Assembly: GCA_036376135.1 (NCBI GenBank)
Contig: DASVAW010000101.1
Location: forward strand, 1 to 57,666
DNA from: Candidatus Polarisedimenticolaceae bacterium
GTDB taxonomy: Bacteria > Acidobacteriota > Polarisedimenticolia > Polarisedimenticolales > DASRJG01
Direction: 5' to 3'
DNA: 57,666 bases
Both the position numbers and the translations under genes were made by a program. The notes beneath the pieces are model-generated. The model did no database searches and was not told the DNA's origin. It saw only the letters and a list, made by a program, of their open reading frames with translations. Below are positions 34,921-43,632 of this stretch, piece by piece; the stretch's first letter is position 1, and each line of letters begins with the position of its first letter.

Positions 34921-37742
34921 GAGGCGTCGCCGAGGTGCCGCCGCAACACCGCGGCGAGCGCGTCGCGGTTCACCGGCTTCACCAGATAGTCGTCGAACCC
35001 CGCCGCGCGGGCCCGCTCCCGGTCGGGAGCCATCGCGAGGGCGGTGAAGGCGACGAGGGGGATCGCCGCGGTCGCGGGCTCGACCTTGAGCGCCCGCGCG
35101 GCGTCGAATCCCGTCAGCCCCGGCATCGCGAGGTCCATCAGGATCAGGTCGGGGGGATCGCGTCGCACCGCCTCGAGCGCCTCGGCGGCGCCGGGCGCCA
35201 CGCGCGCGCGGTACCCGAGGCGCTCGACGAGGGTGCGCGCGAGCTCCCGGTTGGCGTCGTGGTCGTCGACGACGAGCACCGTCCTCGGTCCCCCCGACCC
35301 GGCGGTCGCATCGCGGTCCACGGCGCGTCGCACGAGGTCGACGAGAGCGCCGCGGGTGAGGGATCCCTTCTCGACGAGGGCGGCGACCCGCTCGCGCAGC
35401 CGCTCCCTTTCGGGGGCGCTGAGCTCCGCTCCGGTGAGGACGATCACCGGGATCCCCTGCGTCCTCGCGTCCCGCTCGAGCCGATCGAGGACGTCGAATC
35501 CGGTCATGTCGGTCAACACCAGGTCCACGACCACGAGATCGGGGCGCTGCTGGAAGGCGGCCGCCAGCCCCGCGGCCCCCGACGCGCGCCACGTGAGCCG
35601 GTACCCGACGGGCTCGAGCGTCGACCGCAGGAGATCCCCCGTGTTCGGGTCGTCGTCGATCGCCAGGATCTGCAGCCGGCGTCCCGGCGCCGGGCGCGCC
35701 GTCTCGCCGATCCGCTGCGGCGGGGCCTCGCGGGACGCGGGGGCGACGAACCTGTCGGGCGCGCCGGGGGCGTCGACCGCCGGGAGGGTGAACCAGAACG
35801 TCGCGCCCCGGCCGGGAGCGGTGTCGACCCCGACGCGGCCGCGATGTTCGTCCACCAGCGACCGGACGATCGCGAGGCCCAGGCCGGCCCCTTCGTTCTT
35901 CTTCACGAGCGGGCTCTCGCCCTGCACGAAGGGGCGGAAGACGTCCTCGACCGCCTCCGGATCGATCCCCGGCCCGTTGTCGCGCACCTCGAACCGCACG
36001 TGAGCCCCCTCGTCGCGCGCGACGAGCTCGACCACGTCTCCCGCAGGGGAGAACTTCACCGCGTTCGAGAGCAGGTTCAGCAGGATCTGCCGCAGCCGCC
36101 GCTGATCGGCGGACACGACCCGCTCGGTCTCGACGACGACCCGGAGCTCGATCCCCTTGAGGCGCGCGGCGGGCTCGAGGGTGCGCACCGCGTCGCGCGC
36201 CGCCACGAGAACGTCCACGTCCTCGAGGTCGAGCGACAACCGCCCGGCCTCGATGCGTGCGAGGTCGAGCACGTCGTTGATCAGGCCGAGCAGGTAGCGA
36301 CCGCTCGCGTGGATCTCCTGCACCTGCCGCAGATGCTCCTCGGGGACCTTCCCCGCGAGGTCCTCGGCCAGCAGCTCGGAGAACCCGATCACGCTGTTGA
36401 GCGGGGTGCGCAGCTCGTGGGACATGTTCGCGAGGAACTCGGTCTTCAGGCGCGTCGCGCGCTCGATCTCGCGGTTCTTCTCCTCGAGCTGCTTCATCGC
36501 GTCGGCGAGGTCGCGCGTGCGCTCCTGCACGCGGTGCTCCATCTCGTCGCGCGAGGCGGCGAGGGCCTCGGCCATGCGGTTGAAGCCGTCCGCGAGGCGT
36601 CCGAGGGCGTCGGTGCGCTCGACGACGACGCGCGAACCGAGGTCGCCCTCGGCCACCCGGTCGAGGGCTTCCGTGAGCGGCCTCACCGGGCGGAGGATCC
36701 ACCCCGACAGGAAGAGTCCCACGGCCAGCGCGAGGATCATGAGCACGACGCCGAGCGCGAGCGATCGTCCCACGAGGCGGGCGCTGGGCTGGTTCACCGA
36801 CGCGAGGGGCACGAAGGTCAGAAGCGTCCACGGCTTGACCTGCAGGCGCAGCGCGACCGCGAGCACCTCCTCGCCGCTGACGGGATCGGTCTCCAGGAAC
36901 GGCGTGCGGTCCGGCGGCCCCACGACGCGCCTGCGCTCCTCGGGGGCGTCGATGGGATTCTCGAGGAACTCGCGCGTGCGCTCGCCGAACCGGCGCCCCT
37001 CCACCAGCGCGTCCACCACCTCGGAGGGCAGGGGGCCGATGGGACGGTAATCCACCGGGCCGGGGGTGCTCTGGCCGATGCGCACCCCGACGCTGTCGTA
37101 GAGGACGACGCGGCTTCCGGGGCCGGCGAGGCCGTGCACCTCGCGCAGACGCCGGAGCAGCGCCTCCGTGCGGACGTAGAGGACGACGACGGCGAGGACC
37201 TCCCCTCGCGGGTCGCGCAGCGGCCCGTAGTAGGCGAGCACCTGCGTACCCCCGCCGGAGGCTTGCGTCTCGAACGGGTCGGCGGCTCCTCGTCGCCCGG
37301 CGAGGCCCTCGGAGTAATACGTCTGTCCGGCGACGCTCCGGCCGATGGCCCCGGGATCCGTGTCCAGCAGGATCACCCCGTCCCGCCCCACGAGGGCCAC
37401 CCCGTGCACGTCGGCGTCGGTGTCCACGAGGTTCGCGAGGGACGCCTCGGCCCGCGACCGGCGCGAGGGCTCGTGCGGAGACTGCGCGTACTCCCGCAGC
37501 GTCACCGAACGTCCCATCCGCTCGACGGTCTCGAGATAGGCGGTGTGGAACGCCTCGATCTGCCCGCCGATCTGATCGGCGCGTGCGGCCAGCAGGCTCT
37601 CGGCGTCCTTGCGGGTCTGCTGGCGCGCCTCGCGGAACGTGAACCCCGTCGCCGCCGCGAGCGGCACCGTCGACACCAGCAGCAGCAACGCGAGGACCTT
37701 CCAGGGAAGCGGCCAGTCCGGAATGCGGAGGAACCGGGCCAA
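34917..37742 (-). CDS. Hybrid sensor histidine kinase with two receiver domains
   Basis: A 941-residue protein. TM1 (13-33) and TM2 (about 328-351) bracket a dCache-like periplasmic sensor domain. A HAMP domain follows (RPLTEALDRVAEGDLGSRV), a coiled coil, HisKA with phospho-His H442 (MSHELRTPLNSVIGFS), a HATPase with NAVKFSP, DNGPGIDP and GAGLGLAIV, then two receivers (VDLVLTDMTGFDVL and ILMDLAMPGLTGFDAARA). The TTG start has GGAGG 8 nt upstream. It is joined to the next gene by a GTGA overlap. Confidence 0.94.
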   Translation of the reverse strand: MARFLRIPDWPLPWKVLALLLLVSTVPLAAATGFTFREARQQTRKDAESLLAARADQIGGQIEAFHTAYLETVERMGRSVTLREYAQSPHEPSRRSRAEASLANLVDTDADVHGVALVGRDGVILLDTDPGAIGRSVAGQTYYSEGLAGRRGAADPFETQASGGGTQVLAYYGPLRDPRGEVLAVVVLYVRTEALLRRLREVHGLAGPGSRVVLYDSVGVRIGQSTPGPVDYRPIGPLPSEVVDALVEGRRFGERTREFLENPIDAPEERRRVVGPPDRTPFLETDPVSGEEVLAVALRLQVKPWTLLTFVPLASVNQPSARLVGRSLALGVVLMILALAVGLFLSGWILRPVRPLTEALDRVAEGDLGSRVVVERTDALGRLADGFNRMAEALAASRDEMEHRVQERTRDLADAMKQLEEKNREIERATRLKTEFLANMSHELRTPLNSVIGFSELLAEDLAGKVPEEHLRQVQEIHASGRYLLGLINDVLDLARIEAGRLSLDLEDVDVLVAARDAVRTLEPAARLKGIELRVVVETERVVSADQRRLRQILLNLLSNAVKFSPAGDVVELVARDEGAHVRFEVRDNGPGIDPEAVEDVFRPFVQGESPLVKKNEGAGLGLAIVRSLVDEHRGRVGVDTAPGRGATFWFTLPAVDAPGAPDRFVAPASREAPPQRIGETARPAPGRRLQILAIDDDPNTGDLLRSTLEPVGYRLTWRASGAAGLAAAFQQRPDLVVVDLVLTDMTGFDVLDRLERDARTQGIPVIVLTGAELSAPERERLRERVAALVEKGSLTRGALVDLVRRAVDRDATAGSGGPRTVLVVDDHDANRELARTLVERLGYRARVAPGAAEALEAVRRDPPDLILMDLAMPGLTGFDAARALKVEPATAAIPLVAFTALAMAPDRERARAAGFDDYLVKPVNRDALAAVLRRHLGDAS

Positions 37743-37745
37743 CGC

Positions 37746-38822
37746 TCACGCCTCCGGTGGTTCGGCGGAGGACTCCCGGAGCAGGTCGCGGCGCGCGATC
37801 TCGACGAGGAACAGGAACACCGTGATGATCAGCGGTCCCACGAACAGCCCCACGAGCCCGAACGCCAGCATCCCCCCGAACAGGCCGAAGAAGATGAGCA
37901 GGGTATGCATCCGCACGCCGCGGCCGATGAACAGCGGCCGGATCAGGTTGTCGATCGACGATACGGCGACGACGCCCCAGATCAGGAGGAACGTCCCCCA
38001 ACCCCACGATCCGGTCGCGAACAGGTAGATCGCCGCGGGACCCCAGACGATCGCGGTCCCGCCGGGGAGCAGCGCGCAGAAGAACATCGCCGCCCCGAAG
38101 GTCACCGGCTGCGGGAGCCCCGCGATGGCGAAGCCGATCGCGCCGACCGTCCCCTGGACGAGCGCGGTGGCGAGCACGCCGAAGAACACCGAACGCGTGA
38201 CCTCCTCGAGCTCGCGGAACACCTCGTCCCGGTCGGCCTCGCTCATGGGGAGGAACCGGCGCACCGCGCCGACGACGGCCGGGCCCTCGTGGAAGAGGAC
38301 CGTCATCGTGACGAGCATGACGATGAAGCTGAGGATCGTCTGGACGGCGTTGGCGACGATCTCGCTGGATTTCCCCGCGAGGGCGTTCCCCACGGTCTTC
38401 AGCGCCGAGATCGCCATCCCCTTCAGGTCGATCGACTCGACGTCGACGTAGCGACCGACGAACTCGATGGCGTCCTTCAACGCGGGGATCCGCTCGGAGA
38501 GGCTGACGCCGGCGTCCGCCTGCTCCTGCGCCGTCTCCAGCCAGTTGTATCCGTCGACGACCCCCTGGCCGACCTTGATCGCCGCGATCACCGCGGGAAC
38601 CACGACGAGCGAGGCGAGCGCGACCGACAACGCCGTCGCCGCGAGCCACGCCCGTCCGCGCACCCAGCCGAGCAGGCGACGGTGCAGCGGGCTGAACGCC
38701 ACGACGAGCACGGTCGCCCACGCGATCCCGGTCAGGAACGGCCGGAAGATCAGGAACATGAGGTAGAGCGTCAGCGTGAAGAGCGCGACGAAGACGCCAC
38801 GGAAGACCCAGTCGCGGCGCAC
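37746..38822 (-). CDS. AI-2E/PerM family transporter
   Basis: A 358-residue polytopic membrane protein of the AI-2 exporter (TqsA/YdiK/PerM) family. It has two N-terminal helices, a soluble helical domain (about 90-165), and a C-terminal bundle with the family stretches FCALLPGGTAIVWGPAAIYL and SSIDNLIRPLFIGRG. Substrates vary in the family: autoinducer-2, sodium ions or other small molecules. The GTG start is 2 nt after the pyrophosphatase stop, and the gene is followed 3 nt later by the hybrid kinase. Confidence 0.92.
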   Translation of the reverse strand: MRRDWVFRGVFVALFTLTLYLMFLIFRPFLTGIAWATVLVVAFSPLHRRLLGWVRGRAWLAATALSVALASLVVVPAVIAAIKVGQGVVDGYNWLETAQEQADAGVSLSERIPALKDAIEFVGRYVDVESIDLKGMAISALKTVGNALAGKSSEIVANAVQTILSFIVMLVTMTVLFHEGPAVVGAVRRFLPMSEADRDEVFRELEEVTRSVFFGVLATALVQGTVGAIGFAIAGLPQPVTFGAAMFFCALLPGGTAIVWGPAAIYLFATGSWGWGTFLLIWGVVAVSSIDNLIRPLFIGRGVRMHTLLIFFGLFGGMLAFGLVGLFVGPLIITVFLFLVEIARRDLLRESSAEPPEA

Positions 38823-38824
38823 GC

Positions 38825-39445
38825 TCAGCCCTTTCGGGGGCCGAGGGTGGCGAAGTCGTCCTCGTAGTCGTCGAGCGCGGCCTGGACGACCGTGCACGCC
38901 TGCTCCCGGTCGTAGACCGCCTCGATCACCATCGCCGGCGGCTCCCCCACGACGAGCTTGTAGGTCCCGAAGTAGTGGCGCAGCCGCTCGACGAGCGCCT
39001 TGGGGAGCTCGGTGACCGAGCGGACCTCGCCCCACACCGGGTCCTTGTCGAGCACGGCGATGATCTTGTCGTCCGCCTCGCCGTGGTCGATCGCCCGGAT
39101 TCCCCCGACCACGCGCGCCGTCACGAGGACCTCGGACTTGTTGATCGGGCGCTCGCTGAACACGCAGATGTCGAGGGGATCCCCGTCCCCGCGCCCTCCC
39201 TCCTTCGAAAGGGCGCCGACGCGGTCGCCGCAATAGGTCCGCGGGATGAACCCGTACAGGGTCGGCGGCGACGAGGAGGTGCGCTGCGGGCGGTCCACGC
39301 GCAGGTACCCCGTCGCCTTGTCCACCTCGTACTTGACGAGGTCGAAGGGAGTGATCTCGATCCAGGCCTGCACGATCTCGGGAGGGTTGGGACCCGCCTC
39401 GAGGCCGTGCCAGGGGTGAGGCCGCCACCGGAAGAAGGTAGTCAT
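38825..39445 (-). CDS. ppa: Inorganic pyrophosphatase (family I)
   Basis: A 206-residue soluble enzyme that hydrolyses pyrophosphate to phosphate with Mg2+. The signature DGDPLDICV supplies metal-binding aspartates; [12 protein letters not shown], and the C-terminal catalytic [19 protein letters not shown] are present. First gene of an eleven-gene minus-strand run. TACCCT lies 6 nt before the ATG and there is no Shine-Dalgarno. Upstream in-frame codons to 39508 lack support. Confidence 0.95.
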   Translation of the reverse strand: MTTFFRWRPHPWHGLEAGPNPPEIVQAWIEITPFDLVKYEVDKATGYLRVDRPQRTSSSPPTLYGFIPRTYCGDRVGALSKEGGRGDGDPLDICVFSERPINKSEVLVTARVVGGIRAIDHGEADDKIIAVLDKDPVWGEVRSVTELPKALVERLRHYFGTYKLVVGEPPAMVIEAVYDREQACTVVQAALDDYEDDFATLGPRKG

Positions 39446-39451
39446 GGCGGA

Positions 39452-39457
39452 AGGGTA
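39452..39457 (-). promoter_or_regulatory. -10-like box of ppa, leaderless type
   Basis: TACCCT on the minus strand, 6 nt before the ppa ATG. It matches only the TANNNT core, so support comes from the recurring position rather than the hexamer itself. Confidence 0.35.
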
Positions 39458-39468
39458 GCGCGGGCCAC

Positions 39469-39536
39469 GGAATGGGGACAGCAACCTATTTCCCGGAGCC
39501 GAAGACACCGGTTACGGGTCTCGGGAACCGGGTTGC
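39469..39536. repeat. REP-like sequence with long imperfect hairpin
   Basis: The segment GGAATGGGGACAGCAACC followed by TATTTCCC resembles the interspersed repeat (AATGGGGACAG-C-ACC...) that often accompanies REP-associated tyrosine transposases. It also folds: GCAACC (39481-39486) pairs with GGTTGC (39531-39536), and TTCCCG (39490-39495) with CGGGAA (39522-39527), separated by symmetrical 3-nt internal loops. It lies between ppa and the GT2 gene's 3' end. No transposase is in the window. Confidence 0.5.
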
Positions 39537-39550
39537 GGGCCCCTCTCGGC

Positions 39551-41095
39551 TCAGGCGCCCCGCAGCCCCGCCCCCAGCCGCTGCACGATCCCCGCCCGGC
39601 CGACCGCTTCGAGCCGCTTCAGGATCCGCTGCACGGCGGCAACCGGGGCCTGGCGGTCGTGGAGCAGCGACACCGAGCCGCGCGCGGCCGCGGCGAGCGC
39701 AAGGGCCGCCCGAGCCCCCTCCCCCGGGGACTCCGAGCGTCCCTCGAAGGCGCGCTCGAGCTCGGTGTACCGCTCCTCCGCCAGGAAAGCCGCGGCGAGA
39801 CCTTCGTCCACCGCGTCCCAGCCCGGGGCGAGCGCGGCGGCTTTCCCGAAGGCATCGGCCGCCGTGCGGAAGTCCTCCGTCGACAGGACGAGCTCCGCGA
39901 ACGCCGCCCACGCCCAGACGTCGCTCGGATCGGCCCGGAGCCCTTCCAGGTAGGCCTTCATCGCCTCGAGGGTGGACCCGCGGGCGCACTCGACCGCACC
40001 CTTCGCGACCCAGGCGCAGGCCCCCCCGCCGGGGAGGCACACCCCCTCCTCGGCGAATCGCGCCGCCCCGTCGACGTCGCCCTGCAAGAGCGCCGCCTCG
40101 GCCGCCCGCGCGCGGGCGACGGGGCCCACGAGGGCGTGCTCGTCGAAGGGGGAGGCGACGCCGTCGTCGCGGTCGAAACACGCGCGCGCCCGTTCGAGCG
40201 CGGCCTCGGCGTTCCCTTCGGCGAGGTCGGCGTCGATGCGGAGCAGCTCGAAGACGACGCCGGCCGCGAGAGGATCGGCGAGCGCCCGGCGCGCCTCATC
40301 GACCCGGCGCTTCGCGAGCAGCGCCGACACCCGCAGCCGGAGGGCGTCCGCGGCAAGGCGGGGCGCGAGGATCCCGGGGTGGTCGTACAGCCAGTCGAGG
40401 TGGACGAGCGCCTCGTCGAGGTGCGATCCGGGAACGGCGCGCCCGAGGACGACGGGGCATCGCTCGCGGGCGAGGAAGTAACGCGCGGAAGCGTCGCCGT
40501 CGGCGGCGACGACGCGTCGCCGCAACAGGTCGAGCGTGCGCTGCTCCTTCCCCTTCGCCACCCGCCGGGCGCGCAGGAAGCCGTCGTGCCCGACCTCCAG
40601 GCCGCTGGGTTCGGGATCGACGGAGCGCATCCCCAGGCGCCGCGCGATCGAAGGGACGATCTGCTCGTGGATCTCCCCCTGGAAACGGTGCTCGGGGCGG
40701 TTCCGGAACAGTCGCACCAGCGGATAACGTCGCAGACCGCCGCCGTCGACTCGATCGTGCATCGCGCCGGACAACGCCTCCGCCTCCGTCGCGTCGAGAC
40801 GGAGACGAAGCGCGTCGGGAGCGGGCCCGCCTTCGATCCACTCGTCCGCGTCGAGAACGAGGATCCAGTCGCCGGTCGCCTCCGCGAGCGAGGCGTTGCG
40901 CGCGGCCGAGAAATCGCCGGTCCAGGTCCGGGTCACCAGTCGCGCGCCGGCCGCCTTCGCCTTGGCCCGCGTGTCGTCGTTCGACCCCGTGTCGACCAGC
41001 ACGATCTCGTCGACGTACGGCCGGGCCGACTCCAGGCAACGCTCGACGACGTCCCCCTCGTCGCGGGCGATCAGGCAGAGACTGATCCGGGACAT
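39551..41095 (-). CDS. GT2-family glycosyltransferase with TPR tail
   Basis: A 514-residue protein. The first ~200 residues are a GT-A fold family 2 glycosyltransferase: SLCLIARDEGDVVERCLESA, VDTGSNDDT, and the metal-binding DxD in WILVLDADEW. The remaining ~300 residues are alpha-helical TPR-like repeats, as in the SunS/tetratricopeptide glycosyltransferase group found in Gram-positives and Acidobacteria. The ATG at 41095 has a strong GGAGGT Shine-Dalgarno; longer in-frame starts are not supported. Acceptor and sugar are unknown. Confidence 0.92.
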   Translation of the reverse strand: MSRISLCLIARDEGDVVERCLESARPYVDEIVLVDTGSNDDTRAKAKAAGARLVTRTWTGDFSAARNASLAEATGDWILVLDADEWIEGGPAPDALRLRLDATEAEALSGAMHDRVDGGGLRRYPLVRLFRNRPEHRFQGEIHEQIVPSIARRLGMRSVDPEPSGLEVGHDGFLRARRVAKGKEQRTLDLLRRRVVAADGDASARYFLARERCPVVLGRAVPGSHLDEALVHLDWLYDHPGILAPRLAADALRLRVSALLAKRRVDEARRALADPLAAGVVFELLRIDADLAEGNAEAALERARACFDRDDGVASPFDEHALVGPVARARAAEAALLQGDVDGAARFAEEGVCLPGGGACAWVAKGAVECARGSTLEAMKAYLEGLRADPSDVWAWAAFAELVLSTEDFRTAADAFGKAAALAPGWDAVDEGLAAAFLAEERYTELERAFEGRSESPGEGARAALALAAAARGSVSLLHDRQAPVAAVQRILKRLEAVGRAGIVQRLGAGLRGA

Positions 41096-41222
41096 GACAC
41101 CTCCGGGCCCCAGGTTTGCAACGAGCGGGCCACGACCGAATCGCGGAATTCCCGCCTCCGGCGCGACGGGCCTACCAAAAAAGGTCGGCCGGTTACGAGA
41201 AACGTCGTCGCATCGCAGGGGC
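41096..41222. other. Divergent intergenic region with an A6-loop hairpin
   Basis: The gap between the GT2 gene and the divergent VOC dioxygenase. GGCCTACC (41167-41174) and GGTCGGCC (41181-41188) form an 8-bp stem with one mismatch around a loop of six A. No T tract follows, so it is not a terminator. No clear promoter pair is visible. Confidence 0.35.
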
Positions 41223-42053
41223 GTGCGTCCCCCTTCGCTTCCTCCGACGACCCGCCCGGGCGTGGTCCACCTGAAGGTCGCCGACCTTCCGGGCATGGGT
41301 GCCTTCTACACGGACGCGATCGGCCTTCTCGAGCGCGCGCGCTCGCCCCGGGAGATCCGGCTGGGGACCGAGCGGGACGAGCTGCTCGTCCTGCACGCGC
41401 GCCCGTCCGGTCGTCGCGTGCGCGGGACGACCGGCCTCTTCCACGTCGCGATCCGCGTTCCGGATCGGCGCGAGCTCGCGTACGCCCTGCACCGCGTGCC
41501 GGACGCCGGCGGGCGCTTCGACGGCTTCGCCGACCACGACGTGAGCGAGGCGCTCTACCTCTCCGACCCCGAGGGGAACGGGATCGAGATCTACCGCGAC
41601 CGTCCCGCCGACACCTGGGAGCGCGACGCGCGCGGCGTACGGATGGGGACGAACCCGCTCGACCTCGAGGGGCTCCGTCGCGAGGCCGGGAGCCGACGCT
41701 CGGAGTCGCTGCCTGCCGGCACCGACGTCGGCCACGTCCACCTCCACGTCCGCGATCTCGCGGAAGCGGAGCGGTTCTGGTCGGGGACGTTCGGCTTCGA
41801 CGTGACCGCCCGTTACCCGGGGCAGGCGAGCTTCCTCGCCGCCGGCGGATACCACCACCACCTCGGCGCGAACGTCTGGGCCGGGGTCGGGGCGCCTGCG
41901 CCTCCGGAGGACGCCCTAGGACTGCTCCACCTCGAGTGGATCGTTCCGGCCGATGGAGCCGCGGCGCTTCGCGAGCGCCTTGCCCCGTTCGCCCGCGACG
42001 ACGGCCGCTTTGCCGACCCCTCCGGAAACGCGTTCGAGATCGTCGGCGCCTGA
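41223..42053 (+). CDS. VOC-family extradiol dioxygenase-like protein (CatE type)
   Basis: A 276-residue protein of two tandem VOC domains (about 14-115 and 150-270). HLKVADLPGMGAFYTDAIGL, HVAIRVPDRRELA, SEALYLSDPEGNGIEIYRDRP and HVHLHVRDLAEAERFW match the catechol-2,3-dioxygenase CatE family (B. subtilis YfiE). Metal-ligating His/Glu positions look intact in the family pattern. GTG 41223 has AGGGG just upstream. Its last 138 bp overlap the convergent DUF1801 gene on the other strand. Confidence 0.9.
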   Translation: MRPPSLPPTTRPGVVHLKVADLPGMGAFYTDAIGLLERARSPREIRLGTERDELLVLHARPSGRRVRGTTGLFHVAIRVPDRRELAYALHRVPDAGGRFDGFADHDVSEALYLSDPEGNGIEIYRDRPADTWERDARGVRMGTNPLDLEGLRREAGSRRSESLPAGTDVGHVHLHVRDLAEAERFWSGTFGFDVTARYPGQASFLAAGGYHHHLGANVWAGVGAPAPPEDALGLLHLEWIVPADGAAALRERLAPFARDDGRFADPSGNAFEIVGA

Positions 42054-42470
42054 GTCGGGCCAGCGACGCTTGGCCTCCGCCGCCGACTGGGCGATGAGGG
42101 CCTCGAGAACCTTCGCATCGAGGTCGGCCAGGCGTCTGAAGTACAGACAGGACTTTCCCATCTTGTGTTTCCCGAGCTTCGCCAGGAGCTTGTCCTGTCC
42201 GGGAGCGCCCGGGGCCAGGTAGACCACCAGGTCCCTGCCGCGGATCGCGAAGGCGGCGAGACACGACTGACCCGAGTGACCGCTCTCGTAGCGGTAGCTG
42301 TAGGAGCCGTAGCCCACGATGCTCGGGCCCCACATCTTGGGCCGTTGCTTCGTGACCCGCCTGCACATGGCCATGATGGCCTTGCAGTCCTTCAACTGCT
42401 CGGGGCTCGCGCGGGACGCGAGGTACTCGTCGATGCTGGCGCTCGTGGGTTTGGTCTTGTTTTCAGCCAT
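41916..42470 (-). CDS. DUF1801 protein with overlapping C-terminal tail
   Basis: A 184-residue DUF1801 protein: PKMWGPSIVGYGSYSYRYESG followed by the core with CLAAFAIRGRDLVVYL and HKMGKSCLYFRRLADLD match the family. The usual DUF1801 protein ends near residue 140. The additional ~44 residues are encoded antisense to the end of the VOC dioxygenase gene and look like read-through into non-conserved sequence. Function of the family is not firmly known; a fold similar to methylated-DNA or iron-binding domains has been noted. Confidence 0.85.
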   Translation of the reverse strand: MAENKTKPTSASIDEYLASRASPEQLKDCKAIMAMCRRVTKQRPKMWGPSIVGYGSYSYRYESGHSGQSCLAAFAIRGRDLVVYLAPGAPGQDKLLAKLGKHKMGKSCLYFRRLADLDAKVLEALIAQSAAEAKRRWPDSGADDLERVSGGVGKAAVVAGERGKALAKRRGSIGRNDPLEVEQS

Positions 42471-42503
42471 CCGAGGTTCCTTGCCCGCGTGGGGCGGCTC
42501 GAC

Positions 42504-42710
42504 TCACCGACCCGAACGATACGGCAGTACGAACAGATACAAGCCCGTGAGAAGCAGCAGGCCGAGCGGAAGCAACGGCGCGTAGGTGATCCAGGGCGGA
42601 GGCTGTTCCCCCCCTCCGATCGCCAACGCGACGAAGTTCGCGATGACGGTGAGCGTGAAGCCGATCGACACCCAGCGATGGAACTGTCGGATACCGCGGC
42701 TCCAGCTCAT
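42504..42710 (-). CDS. Small two-helix membrane protein
   Basis: A 68-residue protein with two membrane helices (about 15-31 and 42-62), preceded by the basic start MSWSRGIRQFHRWVS. I recognise no family. The ATG overlaps the upstream VOC gene by 4 bp, so it is the last gene of a four-gene unit. Confidence 0.75.
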   Translation of the reverse strand: MSWSRGIRQFHRWVSIGFTLTVIANFVALAIGGGEQPPPWITYAPLLPLGLLLLTGLYLFVLPYRSGR

Positions 42711-43120
42711 CGGGACTTCCTCGACTGGATCAGCTTCCATCCGTTCCCCGAGGGGTCGCGGAACCCCGCGTCCACAGTGCCGAAACGCTCCACGGGCTCC
42801 TGCGTGAACTCCACGCCCCGGGCGCGCATCCTCTCGTACGCGGCGCGGCAATCGTCCACGGAGAGGACGAGCGGGGGCATCGCGCCCTTGGCGACGATCT
42901 CGCGGACCGCCTGCGCCGTCGCCGCGTCGAGGACCGGCGGACCCGGCGCGAACAGGCCGAGCTGAAACGACGGCTGCTCGGGGTGCTGCACCGTCAGCCA
43001 TCGATAGTCCCCGTTTCGCACGTCGGCGTGGACGCGGAAACCGACCTTCTCGACGTAGAACTCAAGGGCTTCGTCCTGATCCCTCACGTACAGTCCGACG
43101 ACTTCGACTCCCTGGCTCAT
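42707..43120 (-). CDS. VOC-family protein (glyoxalase/bleomycin-resistance fold)
   Basis: A 137-residue single VOC domain: VEVVGLYVRDQDEALEFYVEKVGF, then WLTVQHPEQPSFQLGLF, and the closing RFGTVDAGFRDPSGNGWKLIQ. The fold suits metal-dependent modification or binding of a small hydrophobic molecule. A strong Shine-Dalgarno (AAGGAGG) precedes the ATG. It overlaps the upstream AraC gene by 4 bp and the downstream 2-TM gene by 4 bp. Confidence 0.93.
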   Translation of the reverse strand: MSQGVEVVGLYVRDQDEALEFYVEKVGFRVHADVRNGDYRWLTVQHPEQPSFQLGLFAPGPPVLDAATAQAVREIVAKGAMPPLVLSVDDCRAAYERMRARGVEFTQEPVERFGTVDAGFRDPSGNGWKLIQSRKSR

Positions 43121-43632
43121 GGGGCCTCCTTGGTTCGAGGCCGTTTTGTACCCTTCGCCGCGCGGCGCCGCTTCTCCAAAACTGCGATCGTGAGGTCCGG
43201 CCGCGTGCCGGCGCTCAGGTAGCAGGCGGGGACGCTCCGCACCCCGGCCGCCTCGGCCTTCTCGCGCGCCCGGAGTTCGCCCGGGCTCTCTCCGGTGACG
43301 TCGCGGAAGGTGCGACCGAACGTCCCCAGGCTCCGCCAACCGGTCTCCCACGCGATCTCCGTGATCGACAGGTCGGTGTCGCGCAAGAGCGCCTTGGCCC
43401 GCTCGATCCGCCGCGTGAGCAGGTAGCGGTGCGGCGGAAGGCCGAAGGCCTCCTTGAACGACCGCGCGAAGTGGGCTTCGGAGACCCCACTCACTCGGGC
43501 GAGCCGCCGGATCGGCCACGCCTCATGCGATGCGCCGTCCATCCGGTCCTTCGCGCGCAACAGGCGGCGCAGGAGGTCGGGGTCCCGGGGCGTCGGGGGC
43601 GCACCCGCCTTGCCTGCCGCCGGGCCTCTCAC
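43117..43632 (-). CDS. AraC-family transcriptional regulator
   Basis: A 171-residue regulator with GTG start. The DNA-binding half has the two HTH motifs WPIRRLARVSGVSEAHFARS and LSITEIAWETGWRSLGTFGR, ending with RTFRDVTGESPGELR. The N-terminal part (about 1-60) is short, with no recognisable ligand domain, so it resembles small SoxS-like or VOC-linked AraC proteins. It overlaps the PhnB-like gene upstream and the VOC gene downstream, both by 4 bp, and probably controls this operon. Confidence 0.93.
   Translation of the reverse strand: MRGPAAGKAGAPPTPRDPDLLRRLLRAKDRMDGASHEAWPIRRLARVSGVSEAHFARSFKEAFGLPPHRYLLTRRIERAKALLRDTDLSITEIAWETGWRSLGTFGRTFRDVTGESPGELRAREKAEAAGVRSVPACYLSAGTRPDLTIAVLEKRRRAAKGTKRPRTKEAP

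Noticed and set aside
41167-41188. Hairpin as a terminator
   Set aside because: No T tract on either strand and it lies in a divergent promoter gap.
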